Shown: positions 33,346 to 42,469 of the stretch, piece after piece
Layout: each line of letters begins with the position of its first letter
How positions within the stretch are numbered: the first letter of the stretch is position 1
Origin: an uncultured Celeribacter sp.
GTDB taxonomy: Bacteria > Pseudomonadota > Alphaproteobacteria > Rhodobacterales > Rhodobacteraceae
Direction: 5' to 3'
NCBI RefSeq assembly: GCF_963675965.1
Contig: NZ_OY780935.1
Location: forward strand, 2,468,501-2,532,500
Length of the DNA: 64,000 nucleotides
The notes under the pieces: generated by a model
The model's input: the letters and a program-made list of their open reading frames with translations, nothing else
Told to the model about the DNA's origin: nothing
The model's database searches: none
Translations under genes and position numbers: made by a program

Positions 33346-36315
33346 TTACCCTTCGATATTGAGCGCATCATTCACGAGCGCCGTTTGTTGTGCTTTGTGC
33401 TGAGACGCCAGACCCGTTGCGGGCGAGGCGGAGGCGGCACGACCGGCATAGACCGGACGCGTGTGCTTGGCGCCAATGCGCGACAGCACCCATTCGATGT
33501 TCGGCTCGACAAAGGTCCAGCCGCCCTGGTTTTTCGGTTCTTCCTGACACCAGACGATCTCGGCGCCTTTGAAGCGTTCGAGCTCTTTGACCATGGACAG
33601 CGCTGGGAACGGATAGAACTGCTCAAGACGCAGGATGTAGGTGTCATCCTTGCCAGCCGCGTCGCGGGCTTCGAGAAGGTCGTAGTAGACCTTGCCGGAA
33701 CAGATCACGACGCGCTTGATGTCTTTGTCCGCTTTCAGCTTCATCGACGACTTGTCGGTGCCGTTGCTGGCATCGGCATCATCCCACAGAACACGGTGGA
33801 AGGAAGATCCTTCGGTGAAGTCAGCCGCAACCGATGTGGCCAGCTTGTGGCGCAGCAGCGATTTCGGCGTCATCAGGACCAGAGGTTTCCGGTAAGAGCG
33901 GTGCAACTGGCGGCGCAGAATGTGGAAGTAGTTGGCCGGAGTCGTACAGTTTGCAACGATCCAGTTGTCTTCGGCAGACATTTGCAGGAAGCGTTCCAGA
34001 CGGGCGGAAGAGTGTTCCGGCCCCTGACCTTCAAAGCCATGTGGCAGCAACATCACCAGACCGGACATCCGCAGCCATTTGCGTTCGCCCGAGGAAATGA
34101 ATTGGTCAAACATGATCTGCGCACCGTTGGCGAAGTCGCCGAACTGGGCTTCCCACATGACCAGCGCATTCGGTTCAGCCAGCGAATAGCCATATTCGAA
34201 CCCGAGCACGGCGTATTCCGACAGCATCGAGTCGATGACTTCGTAATGGGCCTGGCCTTCGCGCACATGGTTGAGCGGGTAGTACCGCTCTTCGGATTTC
34301 TGATCGATCAGCGCAGAGTGCCGCTGGGAGAAGGTCCCACGGGTACTGTCCTGACCGGCCAGACGAACCGGATAGCCTTCGCTGACCAGCGAGCCAAAGG
34401 CGAGCGCTTCGCCCGTGGCCCAGTCGAACCCTTTCCCGGTTTCGAACATGTCGGCCTTGGCTTTGAGCTGACGGGCGACCGTTTTGTGGATGTTGAAATC
34501 ATCCGGATAGGTGGTCAGTGCGCGCCCGACCTGCGCCATGGTTTCCTCGGAAATGGCGGTCTGGCCACGCTGATAGTCGTCGCCTTCCTGATCTAGATGC
34601 GACCAGCGCCCGTCCAGCCAGTCGGCTTTGTTCGGTTTGAAGGTTTTGCCAGCTTCGAACTCATCGTTCAGATGTGCCTGGAAGGCCGCTTTCATGTCTT
34701 CGATCTCGCCCTCGGGGATGAGGCCGTCTTTGACAAGGCGTTCGGTATAGAGCTGAAGCGTGGTCTTGTGCCGCTTGATGTTGGTGTACATCTGCGGGTT
34801 GGTGAACATCGGCTCGTCGCCTTCGTTGTGCCCAAAGCGGCGGTAGCAGAAGATGTCGATGACCACATCCTTGTGGAATTTCTGCCGGAACTCGGTAGCC
34901 ACTTTGGCCGCATGCACCACGGCTTCCGGGTCGTCGCCATTGACGTGGAAGATCGGGGCTTCCACCATCAGCGCCAAATCGGTCGGATAGGGCGAGGAAC
35001 GCGAGAAATGCGGTGCCGTGGTGAATCCGATCTGGTTGTTCACCACGATGTGGATCGTACCGCCGGTGCGGTGACCGCGCAGGCCCGAAAGACCGAAACA
35101 CTCGGCCACGACACCCTGACCGGCAAAGGCCGCATCCCCGTGCAGCAGCACCGGGATGACCGTGGAACGGGCCGGATCGTTATTCTGGTCGGTTTTGGCG
35201 CGGGCCTTGCCCAGAACCACCGGGTTCACCGCTTCGAGGTGCGACGGGTTGGCGGTCAGCGACAGGTGGACCTTGTTGCCGTCGAATTCACGGTCGCTCG
35301 AGGCGCCGAGGTGATATTTCACGTCGCCGGAGCCGTCCACGTCTTCGGGCTTGAAAGATCCGCCTTGGAATTCGTTGAAGATGGCGCGGTAGGGTTTGGA
35401 CATCACATTGGCCAAAACCGACAGACGACCGCGGTGCGGCATGCCGATGACGACCTCTTTCGCTCCCAGATTGCCACCGCGTTTGATGATCTGTTCCATG
35501 GCGGGGATCAGCGCCTCGCCACCATCCAGACCAAAGCGTTTGGTGCCCATGTATTTCACATGAAGGAATTTCTCGAACCCTTCGGCCTCGACCAGCTTGT
35601 TCAGAATGGCGCGGCGGCCGTTCTTGGTGAACTGGATTTCCTTGCCGAAGCCTTCGATGCGTTCTTTTAGCCAACCCGCCTGTTCCGGATCGGAGATGTG
35701 CATGTATTGCAGCGCGAAGGTGCCGCAATAGGTGCGCTTCACGATGTCGATGATCTGACGCATCGAGGCATGCTGCAGCCCCAGAACGTTGTCGATGAAG
35801 ATCGGGCGATCCATGTCGGCCTCGGTGAAGCCGTAGGACTTGGGATCAAGCTCCGGATGGGGTTCTTCGTCGCGCATTTTCAGCGGATCGAGATCGGCCA
35901 CGAGGTGCCCCCGGATCCGGTAGGCGCGGATGATCATGATGGCGCGGACGGAATCGAGCACCGCGCGTTTGATTTGCTCTTCGGAAACGGCGACGCCCTT
36001 TTCGGCGGCCTTTTTCTGAATTTTTTTGCCAGCTTTTTCGGCGATGGCGGGCTCCGACCATTGCCCATCAAGCGCATGAGTCAGATCGTCATTCGGCACT
36101 GGCGGCCAGTCGGTACGTGCCCAGGACGGCCCCGTCGCTTCTGCGGTGACATCGCTTGCCGCGTCTCCAAGGGAATTGAAAAACTCCACCCAAGAGGCGT
36201 CTACGGAAGACGGATCTTGCGTATATTTTGCGTAGACCTGTTCAAGGTACTCCGCGTTATGCCCCTGCATAAAAGAGGAGGCATGGAAGATGTCATTCGG
36301 GGATTGGTCGTTCAT
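33346..36315 (-). CDS. sucA: 2-oxoglutarate dehydrogenase E1
   Basis: A 989-residue thiamine-diphosphate enzyme that decarboxylates 2-oxoglutarate and loads the succinyl group on SucB. The N-terminal E2-binding segment (SSFMQGHNAEYLEQVYAKY), the ThDP region (GDAAFAGQGVVAECF ... VVNNQIGFTTAP) and the transketolase-like C-terminal domain are complete. The start at 36315 (MNDQSPND) agrees with the family; a longer frame upstream is not supported. A 122-base gap with a perfect hairpin separates it from sucD. Confidence 0.96.
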   Translation of the reverse strand: MNDQSPNDIFHASSFMQGHNAEYLEQVYAKYTQDPSSVDASWVEFFNSLGDAASDVTAEATGPSWARTDWPPVPNDDLTHALDGQWSEPAIAEKAGKKIQKKAAEKGVAVSEEQIKRAVLDSVRAIMIIRAYRIRGHLVADLDPLKMRDEEPHPELDPKSYGFTEADMDRPIFIDNVLGLQHASMRQIIDIVKRTYCGTFALQYMHISDPEQAGWLKERIEGFGKEIQFTKNGRRAILNKLVEAEGFEKFLHVKYMGTKRFGLDGGEALIPAMEQIIKRGGNLGAKEVVIGMPHRGRLSVLANVMSKPYRAIFNEFQGGSFKPEDVDGSGDVKYHLGASSDREFDGNKVHLSLTANPSHLEAVNPVVLGKARAKTDQNNDPARSTVIPVLLHGDAAFAGQGVVAECFGLSGLRGHRTGGTIHIVVNNQIGFTTAPHFSRSSPYPTDLALMVEAPIFHVNGDDPEAVVHAAKVATEFRQKFHKDVVIDIFCYRRFGHNEGDEPMFTNPQMYTNIKRHKTTLQLYTERLVKDGLIPEGEIEDMKAAFQAHLNDEFEAGKTFKPNKADWLDGRWSHLDQEGDDYQRGQTAISEETMAQVGRALTTYPDDFNIHKTVARQLKAKADMFETGKGFDWATGEALAFGSLVSEGYPVRLAGQDSTRGTFSQRHSALIDQKSEERYYPLNHVREGQAHYEVIDSMLSEYAVLGFEYGYSLAEPNALVMWEAQFGDFANGAQIMFDQFISSGERKWLRMSGLVMLLPHGFEGQGPEHSSARLERFLQMSAEDNWIVANCTTPANYFHILRRQLHRSYRKPLVLMTPKSLLRHKLATSVAADFTEGSSFHRVLWDDADASNGTDKSSMKLKADKDIKRVVICSGKVYYDLLEARDAAGKDDTYILRLEQFYPFPALSMVKELERFKGAEIVWCQEEPKNQGGWTFVEPNIEWVLSRIGAKHTRPVYAGRAASASPATGLASQHKAQQTALVNDALNIEG

Positions 36316-36381
36316 CGTCTTGACCTTGCTTGGGGTGCGTTTCCGTTTATCGGCAGGCACGCGTCGCCTTTATGTGTGTTT

Positions 36382-36408
36382 GCCTGCGCCCTCAAGAAGG
36401 GCGCAGGC
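36382..36408 (-). other. Perfect hairpin between sucD and sucA
   Basis: GCCTGCGCCC (36382-36391) and GGGCGCAGGC (36399-36408) form a 10-base stem around 7 bases, with no T run in the direction of transcription. It is probably an RNA processing or attenuation element within the suc operon. Confidence 0.5.
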
Positions 36409-36437
36409 GGGATTGTCAAATCGCGTCAACGTGAGCG

Positions 36438-37325
36438 TTAGCCCTTGGCGATGGCTTCTTGCACGGCTTCGCCAAGGGTGGCGGGGCTGTCAGCAACGAT
36501 GATGCCAGCGGATTTCATCGCTTCGATCTTCGATTCTGCGTCGCCTTTGCCACCGGCCACAATGGCGCCTGCGTGGCCCATGCGGCGTCCCGGAGGAGCG
36601 GTGCGGCCAGCGATGAAACCGGCAGTCGGTTTCCAACGGCCTTTTTTCTTTTGCTCGGCGAGGAATTCGGCAGCTTCTTCTTCCGCAGATCCCCCGATTT
36701 CACCGATCATGATGATCGAAGTGGTTTCCGGATCGTCGAGGAACATGTCGAGCACGTCGATGTGCTCGGTGCCTTTGATCGGGTCGCCGCCGATGCCAAC
36801 TGCGGTGGACTGGCCAAGGCCCAGATCGGAGGTCTGTTTCACGGCTTCATAGGTCAGGGTTCCAGAGCGGGACACAACCCCGACGGAGCCACGCTGGTGG
36901 ATGTGACCCGGCATGATGCCGATTTTGCATGCATCCGGGGTGATGACGCCCGGGCAGTTCGGGCCAATCAGGCGGGACTTGGAGTCCACCAGGGCACGCT
37001 TGACCTTCATCATGTCGAGCACCGGAATGCCCTCGGTGATGCAGATGATCAGTTCCATTTCCGCGTCGATCGCTTCGAGGATCGAGTCCGCGGCGAACGG
37101 CGGCGGCACGTAGATCACGGAGGCGTTGGCCTCGGTGACGTGCTTGGCTTCGTGCACGGAGTTGAAGACCGGCAGGTCGAGGTGGGTGTTGCCACCTTTG
37201 CCCGGGGTTACGCCACCAACCATTTTGGTGCCGTAAGCGATTGCTTGTTCAGAGTGGAAGGTGCCCTGCGAGCCGGTGAAGCCCTGACAGATCACTTTGG
37301 TATTTTCATCAACGAGAATTGCCAT
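36438..37325 (-). CDS. sucD: Succinyl-CoA synthetase alpha subunit
   Basis: A 295-residue subunit with the N-terminal CoA-binding fold (ICQGFTGSQGTFHSEQAIAYG), GPNCPGVI, and the phosphorylated His in MGHAGAIV near residue 246. With SucC it interconverts succinyl-CoA and succinate while making ATP or GTP. The gene starts five bases after the stop of sucC. The length is normal. Confidence 0.96.
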   Translation of the reverse strand: MAILVDENTKVICQGFTGSQGTFHSEQAIAYGTKMVGGVTPGKGGNTHLDLPVFNSVHEAKHVTEANASVIYVPPPFAADSILEAIDAEMELIICITEGIPVLDMMKVKRALVDSKSRLIGPNCPGVITPDACKIGIMPGHIHQRGSVGVVSRSGTLTYEAVKQTSDLGLGQSTAVGIGGDPIKGTEHIDVLDMFLDDPETTSIIMIGEIGGSAEEEAAEFLAEQKKKGRWKPTAGFIAGRTAPPGRRMGHAGAIVAGGKGDAESKIEAMKSAGIIVADSPATLGEAVQEAIAKG

Positions 37326-37330
37326 GTCTG

Positions 37331-38524
37331 TTAGCCCTTCACTGCTTTCACGATTTTCTGAGCGCCGTCTTTCAGATCATCCGCCGCGATCACGTCGAGG
37401 CCGGAATTGTTGATGATCTCTTTGCCGAGCTCCACGTTGGTGCCTTCGAGACGAACCACGAGCGGAACCTGCAGGCCCACTTCTTTCACGGCTGCGATCA
37501 CGCCTTCGGCGATGATGTCACAGCGCATGATGCCGCCGAAGATGTTCACGAGGATGCCTTTGACGTTATGGTCAGAGGTGATGATCTTGAACGCTTCGGT
37601 CACTTTCTCTTTGGTCGCGCCGCCGCCTACGTCGAGGAAGTTGGCAGGCTCAGCGCCGTAGAGTTTGATGATGTCCATGGTGGCCATCGCCAGACCCGCA
37701 CCGTTCACCATGCAGCCGATTTCACCGTCGAGCGCGATGTAGTTTAGGTCGTGCTGGGAAGCGGCCAGTTCTTTCGGGTCTTCTTCGGTCTCGTCGCGCA
37801 GGCCAACGATGTCGGGGTGGCGGTAAAGCGCGTTGCCGTCGAAGCCAGCTTTACAGTCGAGGCACTTCAGATCGCCGGTGTCGGTCACGATCAGCGGGTT
37901 GATTTCCAGCATCTCCATGTCCTTGTCGATGAACAGGCGATAGAGGTTGGAAATGAGCTGCGCGCATTGTTTGATCTGCTTGCCTTCGAGGCCCAGAGCA
38001 AAAGCGACGCGGCGGCCGTGGAAACCTTGCAGGCCGGTGGCCGGATCGATGGAGAAAGACAAGATCTTTTCCGGGGTCTTTTCGGCGACCTCTTCAATGT
38101 CCATGCCGCCTTCGGTCGAGGCCACGATGGACACACGGGACGACTGACGGTCCACGAGAAGTGCGAGGTAAAGCTCGGTTTCGATGTCGGAACCGTCTTC
38201 GATGTAGATGCGGTTCACCTGCTTGCCAGCCGGGCCGGTCTGATGCGTGATCAGCGTGTGGCCGAGCATGGCGTTGGCTTCCTGAGCGGCCTCTTCGACC
38301 GACTTGGCCAGACGCACGCCGCCTTTTTCACCAGCGCCGGCTTCCTTGAAGGACCCCTTGCCGCGACCACCTGCGTGGATCTGGGCTTTCACGACCCACA
38401 GTGGGCCGTCGAGTTCGCCAGCCGCAGTCTTTGCGTCATTTGCGTTGAGCACGACACGACCGTCGGAGACCGGGGCGCCGTATTCCTTGAGAAGGGCTTT
38501 CGCCTGATACTCGTGGATGTTCAT
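37331..38524 (-). CDS. sucC: Succinyl-CoA synthetase beta subunit
   Basis: A 397-residue ATP-grasp subunit with the N-terminal MNIHEYQAKALLKEYG and HAGGRGK, and the C-terminal GGIMRCDIIAEGV block. It forms the nucleotide-binding part of succinyl-CoA synthetase. It is the first gene of the sucCDAB series. GGGAGAGGACA precedes the start. Two TGTGATCACA palindromes 21 bases apart lie about 110-140 bases upstream and are candidate activator sites for the GntR regulator at 26305. Confidence 0.96.
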   Translation of the reverse strand: MNIHEYQAKALLKEYGAPVSDGRVVLNANDAKTAAGELDGPLWVVKAQIHAGGRGKGSFKEAGAGEKGGVRLAKSVEEAAQEANAMLGHTLITHQTGPAGKQVNRIYIEDGSDIETELYLALLVDRQSSRVSIVASTEGGMDIEEVAEKTPEKILSFSIDPATGLQGFHGRRVAFALGLEGKQIKQCAQLISNLYRLFIDKDMEMLEINPLIVTDTGDLKCLDCKAGFDGNALYRHPDIVGLRDETEEDPKELAASQHDLNYIALDGEIGCMVNGAGLAMATMDIIKLYGAEPANFLDVGGGATKEKVTEAFKIITSDHNVKGILVNIFGGIMRCDIIAEGVIAAVKEVGLQVPLVVRLEGTNVELGKEIINNSGLDVIAADDLKDGAQKIVKAVKG

Positions 38525-38762
38525 GTTAGAGATGTCCTCTCCCTGGTTCGATTGCGAGTTTCATCGCATAGCGGGGCGGGCAGGAGAACCGATTTTTGCA
38601 GCAGGAACAGCATTTGCGCGAAAGTTTGCCGGTTTGTGATCACACACTAAATTGCTGTGATCACAAATAGACTTTGTAGGACGTTGCGCCGAATCACTTT
38701 CGATCGCGGGTCACAAAATCCCGTCAAGCCTTGTCGTAAGTGCGTGCCGCTTGGGGGCGGAC
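38525..38762 (-). promoter_or_regulatory. sucC upstream region with two GTGATCAC palindromes
   Basis: The sites TGTGATCACA at 38635-38644 and 38656-38665 are perfect palindromes, with centres 21 bases apart, two helical turns, so two dimers could bind the same face. The region lies between the mdh terminator and sucC and must hold the suc promoter. Their distance from sucC fits activation or repression depending on where transcription starts. Confidence 0.65.
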
Positions 38763-38789
38763 AAAAAAAGACCGCGCCGAAGCGCGGTC
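38763..38789 (-). terminator. Terminator of mdh
   Basis: GACCGCGC (38770-38777) and GCGCGGTC (38782-38789) form a perfect stem with a 4-base loop, followed on the minus strand by TTTTTTTGT. This separates mdh from the sucCDAB unit. Confidence 0.9.
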
Positions 38790-38826
38790 CTGAAGCTTGT
38801 TTCGCCAAGCATGTGGCTGTTGTCGC

Positions 38827-39789
38827 TTAGGCGAGGTTGCTGTCGATGCCTTTACAGGCTTCCACGAGACCTTTCACAGCGTCAACGGATTTGTCGAACA
38901 TCACTTGCTCTTCTTTGGAGAGCTTGATGTCGACCACTTTTTCGATGCCGTTGGCGCCAATCACGGTGGGCACGCCGACATAGAAACCGTCGAGGCCCAG
39001 TTCGCCGTCGCAGTAAGCGGCACAGGGCAGGACGCGTTTCTGGTCTTTCAGGTAGGCTTCGGCCATTTCGATGGCAGAGGTCGCCGGGGCGTAGAAGGCG
39101 GAGCCGGTTTTCAGAAGGCCAACGATCTCGGCGCCACCGTCACGGGTGCGCTGGATGATCGCGTCGAGTTTTTCCTGCGTGGTCCAGCCCATTTCCACCA
39201 GGTCCGGCAGCGGGATGCCGCCAACGGTGGAGTAGCGCTGGGACGGCACCATGGTGTCGCCGTGGCCGCCCAGAACGAAGGCGGTGACGTCTTTCATGGA
39301 CACGCCGAATTCGACCGAGAGGAAGTGACGGAAGCGTGCGGAGTCGAGCACACCAGCCATGCCGCAGACCTTGTTGGTCGGCAGGCCTGAGTATTGCTGC
39401 AGGGCCCAGACCATGGCGTCGAGTGGGTTGGTGATGCAGATCACGAAGGCGTTCGGAGCGTGCTCTTTGATGCCTTCGCCGACGGATTTCATGACTTTCA
39501 GGTTGATGCCCAGAAGGTCGTCGCGGGACATGCCCGGTTTGCGCGGCACACCGGCGGTAACGATGCAGACGTCTGCGCCTGCGATGTCGGCGTAGTCGGT
39601 GGTGCCTTTCAGCGTCGCGTCGAAGCCTTCGGCAGGGCCGGATTCAGCGATGTCGAGCGCTTTGCCCTGGGGGGTGCCGTCTGCGATGTCGAAAAGAACA
39701 ACGTCGCCGAGTTCCTTGATGGCGGCGAGGTGGGCGAGCGTGCCGCCGATTTGACCTGCGCCGATAAGGGCAATCTTGGGTCGGGCCAT
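38827..39789 (-). CDS. mdh: Malate dehydrogenase (LDH-like type)
   Basis: A 320-residue NAD-dependent malate dehydrogenase with the cofactor motif IALIGAGQIGGTLAHL, the catalytic His in GGHGDTMVPS and the substrate Arg in GVPRKPGMSRDDLL. It converts malate to oxaloacetate in the TCA cycle. The start at 39789 (MARPKIAL) is the family start; a longer open frame upstream is not supported. It has its own terminator, so it is transcribed apart from sucC. A CG-centred palindrome lies about 100 bases upstream. Confidence 0.96.
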   Translation of the reverse strand: MARPKIALIGAGQIGGTLAHLAAIKELGDVVLFDIADGTPQGKALDIAESGPAEGFDATLKGTTDYADIAGADVCIVTAGVPRKPGMSRDDLLGINLKVMKSVGEGIKEHAPNAFVICITNPLDAMVWALQQYSGLPTNKVCGMAGVLDSARFRHFLSVEFGVSMKDVTAFVLGGHGDTMVPSQRYSTVGGIPLPDLVEMGWTTQEKLDAIIQRTRDGGAEIVGLLKTGSAFYAPATSAIEMAEAYLKDQKRVLPCAAYCDGELGLDGFYVGVPTVIGANGIEKVVDIKLSKEEQVMFDKSVDAVKGLVEACKGIDSNLA

Positions 39790-39883
39790 GGATCTGTCTC
39801 CAATCAGTTTGGTGAGATTGGCGCATGGGTAGCCCTTCATGCGCATTCGCGCAAGGCTGCGCTGCGGCGAAACGATCAGGTTT

Positions 39884-39903
39884 TCGCTAGCGTTAGCGAT
39901 AAC
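39884..39903. promoter_or_regulatory. CG-centred palindromic motifs upstream of mdh (LacI-type operator candidate)
   Basis: TCGCTAGCGTTAGCGA (39884-39899) is a near-perfect palindrome. Overlapping it, GTTAGCGATAAC (39892-39903) has arms GTTA/TAAC around a CG-containing centre. GTTAGCGCTCAC occurs before sdhC at 43804. This form fits LacI-family proteins such as CceR, known to activate TCA genes in Rhodobacter. Confidence 0.45.
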
Positions 39904-39950
39904 CACTCTGTTATCCCGACTGAAATCCCCCGTTTTTTCAAGGCGATCTC

Positions 39951-40703
39951 ATGGTGCTCGATCTACATTTTTTCCTCTTTGCTGTCCCCGCTGTTGTCTT
40001 TGCCGGGCTGTCTAAGGGCGGATTTGGATCGGCTGCGGCCTTTGCCGCGACGCCCTTTCTGGCGCTGATTCTCGAACCAGGTCAGGCAGTTGGTCTGATG
40101 TTGCCGCTGTTGATGGTGATGGATGTGACAGCCGTGAAGGTGTTCTGGCGCAAATGGGATCTGCGCATCGCGGGCACGCTGATCCTGGGGGCGTTACCCG
40201 GGATTGTCGTGGGCGCTCTGGTCTATGGGGTGGCGAAACCTGCGGTGTTCAAATTCCTGATAGGTGCCGTCGCATTGGGCTTTGTTCTTTGGCAAAGCGG
40301 CAAGGCCATGGGCTGGATCCGACCGCCGAAACGCGAAATCGGCCTGATCGGCGGGTTGTTCTGGGGCGGGGTGACGGGTTTCACCAGTTTCATTTCCCAT
40401 GCCGGTGGCCCGCCTGCGGCCGTCTACATGCTGTCGCAGCGGATGGATAAGACGACCTATCAGGCGACCTCCGTTCTGGTGTTCTGGGCGGTCAATGCGA
40501 TCAAGGTCATTCCTTATTCTATGGTGGGCATTTTCACACCGGAGTCGCTGAAAGCAGACCTGTTCCTGATCCCGGCGGCGGTTGTCGGTGTGTTGCTGGG
40601 GGCCTGGGCGCATCACAAGCTGTCCGACAAGGTGTTTTTCGCGCTGGCTTATATTTTCCTGACCCTGACCGGCGCGAAGCTGATCTGGGAAGCGCTCGTC
40701 TGA
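39951..40703 (+). CDS. TauE/SafE-family membrane permease
   Basis: A 250-residue membrane protein with about eight helices. The N-terminal GLSKGGFGSAAAFAATPFLALIL and the repeated second half GVTGFTSFISHAGGPPAAVYML are the signatures of the TauE/SafE (UPF0721) family, whose members move sulphite, organosulphonates or other small anions. It is divergent from mdh. The substrate is unknown; its constant position beside the TCA genes does not reveal one. Confidence 0.87.
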   Translation: MVLDLHFFLFAVPAVVFAGLSKGGFGSAAAFAATPFLALILEPGQAVGLMLPLLMVMDVTAVKVFWRKWDLRIAGTLILGALPGIVVGALVYGVAKPAVFKFLIGAVALGFVLWQSGKAMGWIRPPKREIGLIGGLFWGGVTGFTSFISHAGGPPAAVYMLSQRMDKTTYQATSVLVFWAVNAIKVIPYSMVGIFTPESLKADLFLIPAAVVGVLLGAWAHHKLSDKVFFALAYIFLTLTGAKLIWEALV

Positions 40704-40761
40704 ACTGTGCAGATCGCCCCGGTCATTTTCCTGTCTGAAGCGGGACCTAGTAACGTAACGG

Positions 40762-40832
40762 TTTCTGCGCTGCGGAATATTTGCCCTTGCGATGTGCTGC
40801 GCATTCGTGGCTTTCTGCGCAACAATATTGCG
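40762..40832 (+). promoter_or_regulatory. Repeated motif before mcl2, shared with ecm/ccr
   Basis: TTTCTGCGC followed by AATATT occurs twice, 50 bases apart (40762-40781 and 40812-40829). The second copy contains GCAACAATATT (40819-40829), an exact match to 55107-55117 beside ecm. It ends just before the mcl2 ribosome site. A common regulator of ethylmalonyl-CoA pathway genes is inferred. Confidence 0.4.
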
Positions 40833-40846
40833 GAGGAAAAGAATCA

Positions 40847-41701
40847 ATGTCTGAAGTCGCCACCCGTCCCTATCGGTCTGCTCTTTATATTCCAGGCTCG
40901 AAAGAGCGTGCGTTGGAAAAGGCCAAGGGTCTGCCCTGTGACGCGATCCTGTTCGATCTCGAAGATGCGGTGGCCCCCGACGAAAAGGTCAACGCGCGGG
41001 TCTTGCTGAAAGAGGCGCTGACGCAGGGCGGCTATGGCGCGCGGGCCAAAATCGTGCGGGTCAACGGCTTTGACACTCAATGGGGGCGTGACGATGTGGC
41101 GGCGTTCGTTGGGATGGACATCGACGGGATTTTGCTGCCCAAGGTGGAAAGCGCAGCTATGGTTGAGGACCTGGCTCAGGCCATCCCGAATGTGCCGCTT
41201 TGGGCGATGATGGAAACCCCGCTGGGCATGATCAACGCGGCGGAAATCGCAGCCCATCCGCGCATGGCCGGGTTTGTCATGGGCACGAATGATCTGGCGA
41301 AAGAGCTGAACACGCGCTTCCGTGCCGATCGCCTGCCGATGATGGGCGGGCTGCATCTGTGCCTGATCGCCGCGCGCGCCTATGGGCTGGTGGCGCTCGA
41401 CGGTGTGTATAATGCCTTTAAGGATGAAGAGGGCCTGCGCGTGGAATGCGAACAGGGCCGCGACATGGGCTTTGATGGTAAAACCCTGATCCACCCGGCG
41501 CAGCTTGCCGTGGCCAACGCTGCCTTTGCCCCGAGTGAGGCAGAGATTGATCTGGCCCGCCGCCTGATCGCCGCCTTTGAAGAGGCAGAGGCCAGCGGTC
41601 AGGGCGTTGCGGTCGTGGATGGGAAAATCGTGGAGAATCTGCATATTGTGACTGCGCGGGCGACGCTTGCGAAACACGATGCAATTCTGACCATGGAGTA
41701 A
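40847..41701 (+). CDS. mcl2: (3S)-malyl-CoA thioesterase-type CoA ester lyase homologue (Mcl2)
   Basis: A 284-residue protein of the HpcH/HpaI citrate-lyase-beta family, with RSALYIPGSKERALEKA, FDLEDAVAPDEK, LLPKVESA and the C-terminal LIHPAQLAVAN. In R. sphaeroides the gene at this place, next to mch and sdh, encodes the malyl-CoA thioesterase Mcl2. The true malyl-CoA lyase Mcl1 is longer and encoded elsewhere. I assign Mcl2 from the sequence features and neighbourhood. The enzyme releases malate from malyl-CoA at the end of the ethylmalonyl-CoA pathway. The ATG at 40847 follows GGAGGAAAAG. Confidence 0.85.
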   Translation: MSEVATRPYRSALYIPGSKERALEKAKGLPCDAILFDLEDAVAPDEKVNARVLLKEALTQGGYGARAKIVRVNGFDTQWGRDDVAAFVGMDIDGILLPKVESAAMVEDLAQAIPNVPLWAMMETPLGMINAAEIAAHPRMAGFVMGTNDLAKELNTRFRADRLPMMGGLHLCLIAARAYGLVALDGVYNAFKDEEGLRVECEQGRDMGFDGKTLIHPAQLAVANAAFAPSEAEIDLARRLIAAFEEAEASGQGVAVVDGKIVENLHIVTARATLAKHDAILTME

Positions 41702-41705
41702 TCTC

Positions 41706-42254
41706 ATGTCCCTACTGATCCTCGGCCTGCTTTTGTGGAGCGGCGCCCATCTTTTCAAACGGTTGGCGCCGGGGCCGCGGGCCAGTCTAGGCGCCAAGGG
41801 TAAAGGGCTTGTGGCGCTGGGCATTGTGGCCGGGCTTGTGCTGATGGTGGTCGGCTATCGCAGCAGCGAAACCCACGATCTTTATGCGCTGCCCGCCTTT
41901 CTGCGGCATGTGAACAATCTGTTGATGCTGATCGTGGTGGCGCTCTTTGGGCTTGGGCAGTCGAAAAGCCGTCTTCGTGGCAAGCTGCGCCATCCGATGC
42001 TGATGGGGGTGATCCTTTGGGGGGTGGCGCATCTGCTGGTCAATTCGGATGCGGCAAGCTGGGTGCTGTTCGGCGGCATGATCGTCTGGGCGCATCTGGA
42101 AATGCGTCTGATCAACCGCCATGAACCGCGTCCGGCGCCATTCACCGGGGGCAGTCTGGCGGGGGACATTCGTCTGGGGCTGATTTCCCTCGTGGTCTAC
42201 GCGGTGATCGCGGGGATTCACATATGGCTGGGCTACAACCCCTTCCCGATGTGA
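41706..42254 (+). CDS. NnrU-family membrane protein
   Basis: A 182-residue membrane protein with five predicted helices, starting five bases after the mcl2 stop. LFGLGQSKSRLRGKLRHPMLMGVILWGVAHLLVNSD is the NnrU signature; the His in RHP and the one in WGVAHL are conserved. NnrU was named for a gene near nitric-oxide reduction in Rhodobacter, but its activity is unknown. The position between mcl2 and mch is probably conserved by operon structure and not by function. Confidence 0.87.
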   Translation: MSLLILGLLLWSGAHLFKRLAPGPRASLGAKGKGLVALGIVAGLVLMVVGYRSSETHDLYALPAFLRHVNNLLMLIVVALFGLGQSKSRLRGKLRHPMLMGVILWGVAHLLVNSDAASWVLFGGMIVWAHLEMRLINRHEPRPAPFTGGSLAGDIRLGLISLVVYAVIAGIHIWLGYNPFPM

Positions 42255-42264
42255 GGAGAAGACA

Positions 42265-42468
42265 ATGAAAGTGTATCGGCTGCTGACCGAAGAGGACACA
42301 TCGGCCTTTTGTCACAAGGTGACAGAGGCATTGAACAAAGGCTGGGAGCTTTACGGCGACCCGGCCTATGCCTTCGACGCGAGCACGGGAAAAATGCGCT
42401 GCGCGCAGGCCGTCGTGAAAGAGGCGGAGGGGGCCTATGCACCCGACGTGAAGCTGGGAGGATTATAG
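42265..42468 (+). CDS. DUF1737 family small protein
   Basis: A 67-residue soluble protein with TEEDTSAFCHKVTEALNKGWELYGDPAYAFD, which matches the DUF1737 family of unknown function. TGAGGAGA precedes the ATG. It lies 10 bases behind the NnrU gene and ends one base before the GTG start of mch, so it is within this operon. Confidence 0.85.
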   Translation: MKVYRLLTEEDTSAFCHKVTEALNKGWELYGDPAYAFDASTGKMRCAQAVVKEAEGAYAPDVKLGGL

Positions 42469-42469
42469 T

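Noticed and set aside
31827..33362. Long plus-strand frame opposite sucB, rich in Gly, Arg and His
   Set aside because: It is the mirror of the sucB coding sequence, and the low-complexity parts mirror the Ala-rich linkers. sucB is unmistakable.
40847..41701. Assignment as malyl-CoA lyase Mcl1
   Set aside because: The protein is shorter and its motifs and place next to mch/sdh fit the thioesterase Mcl2 better.
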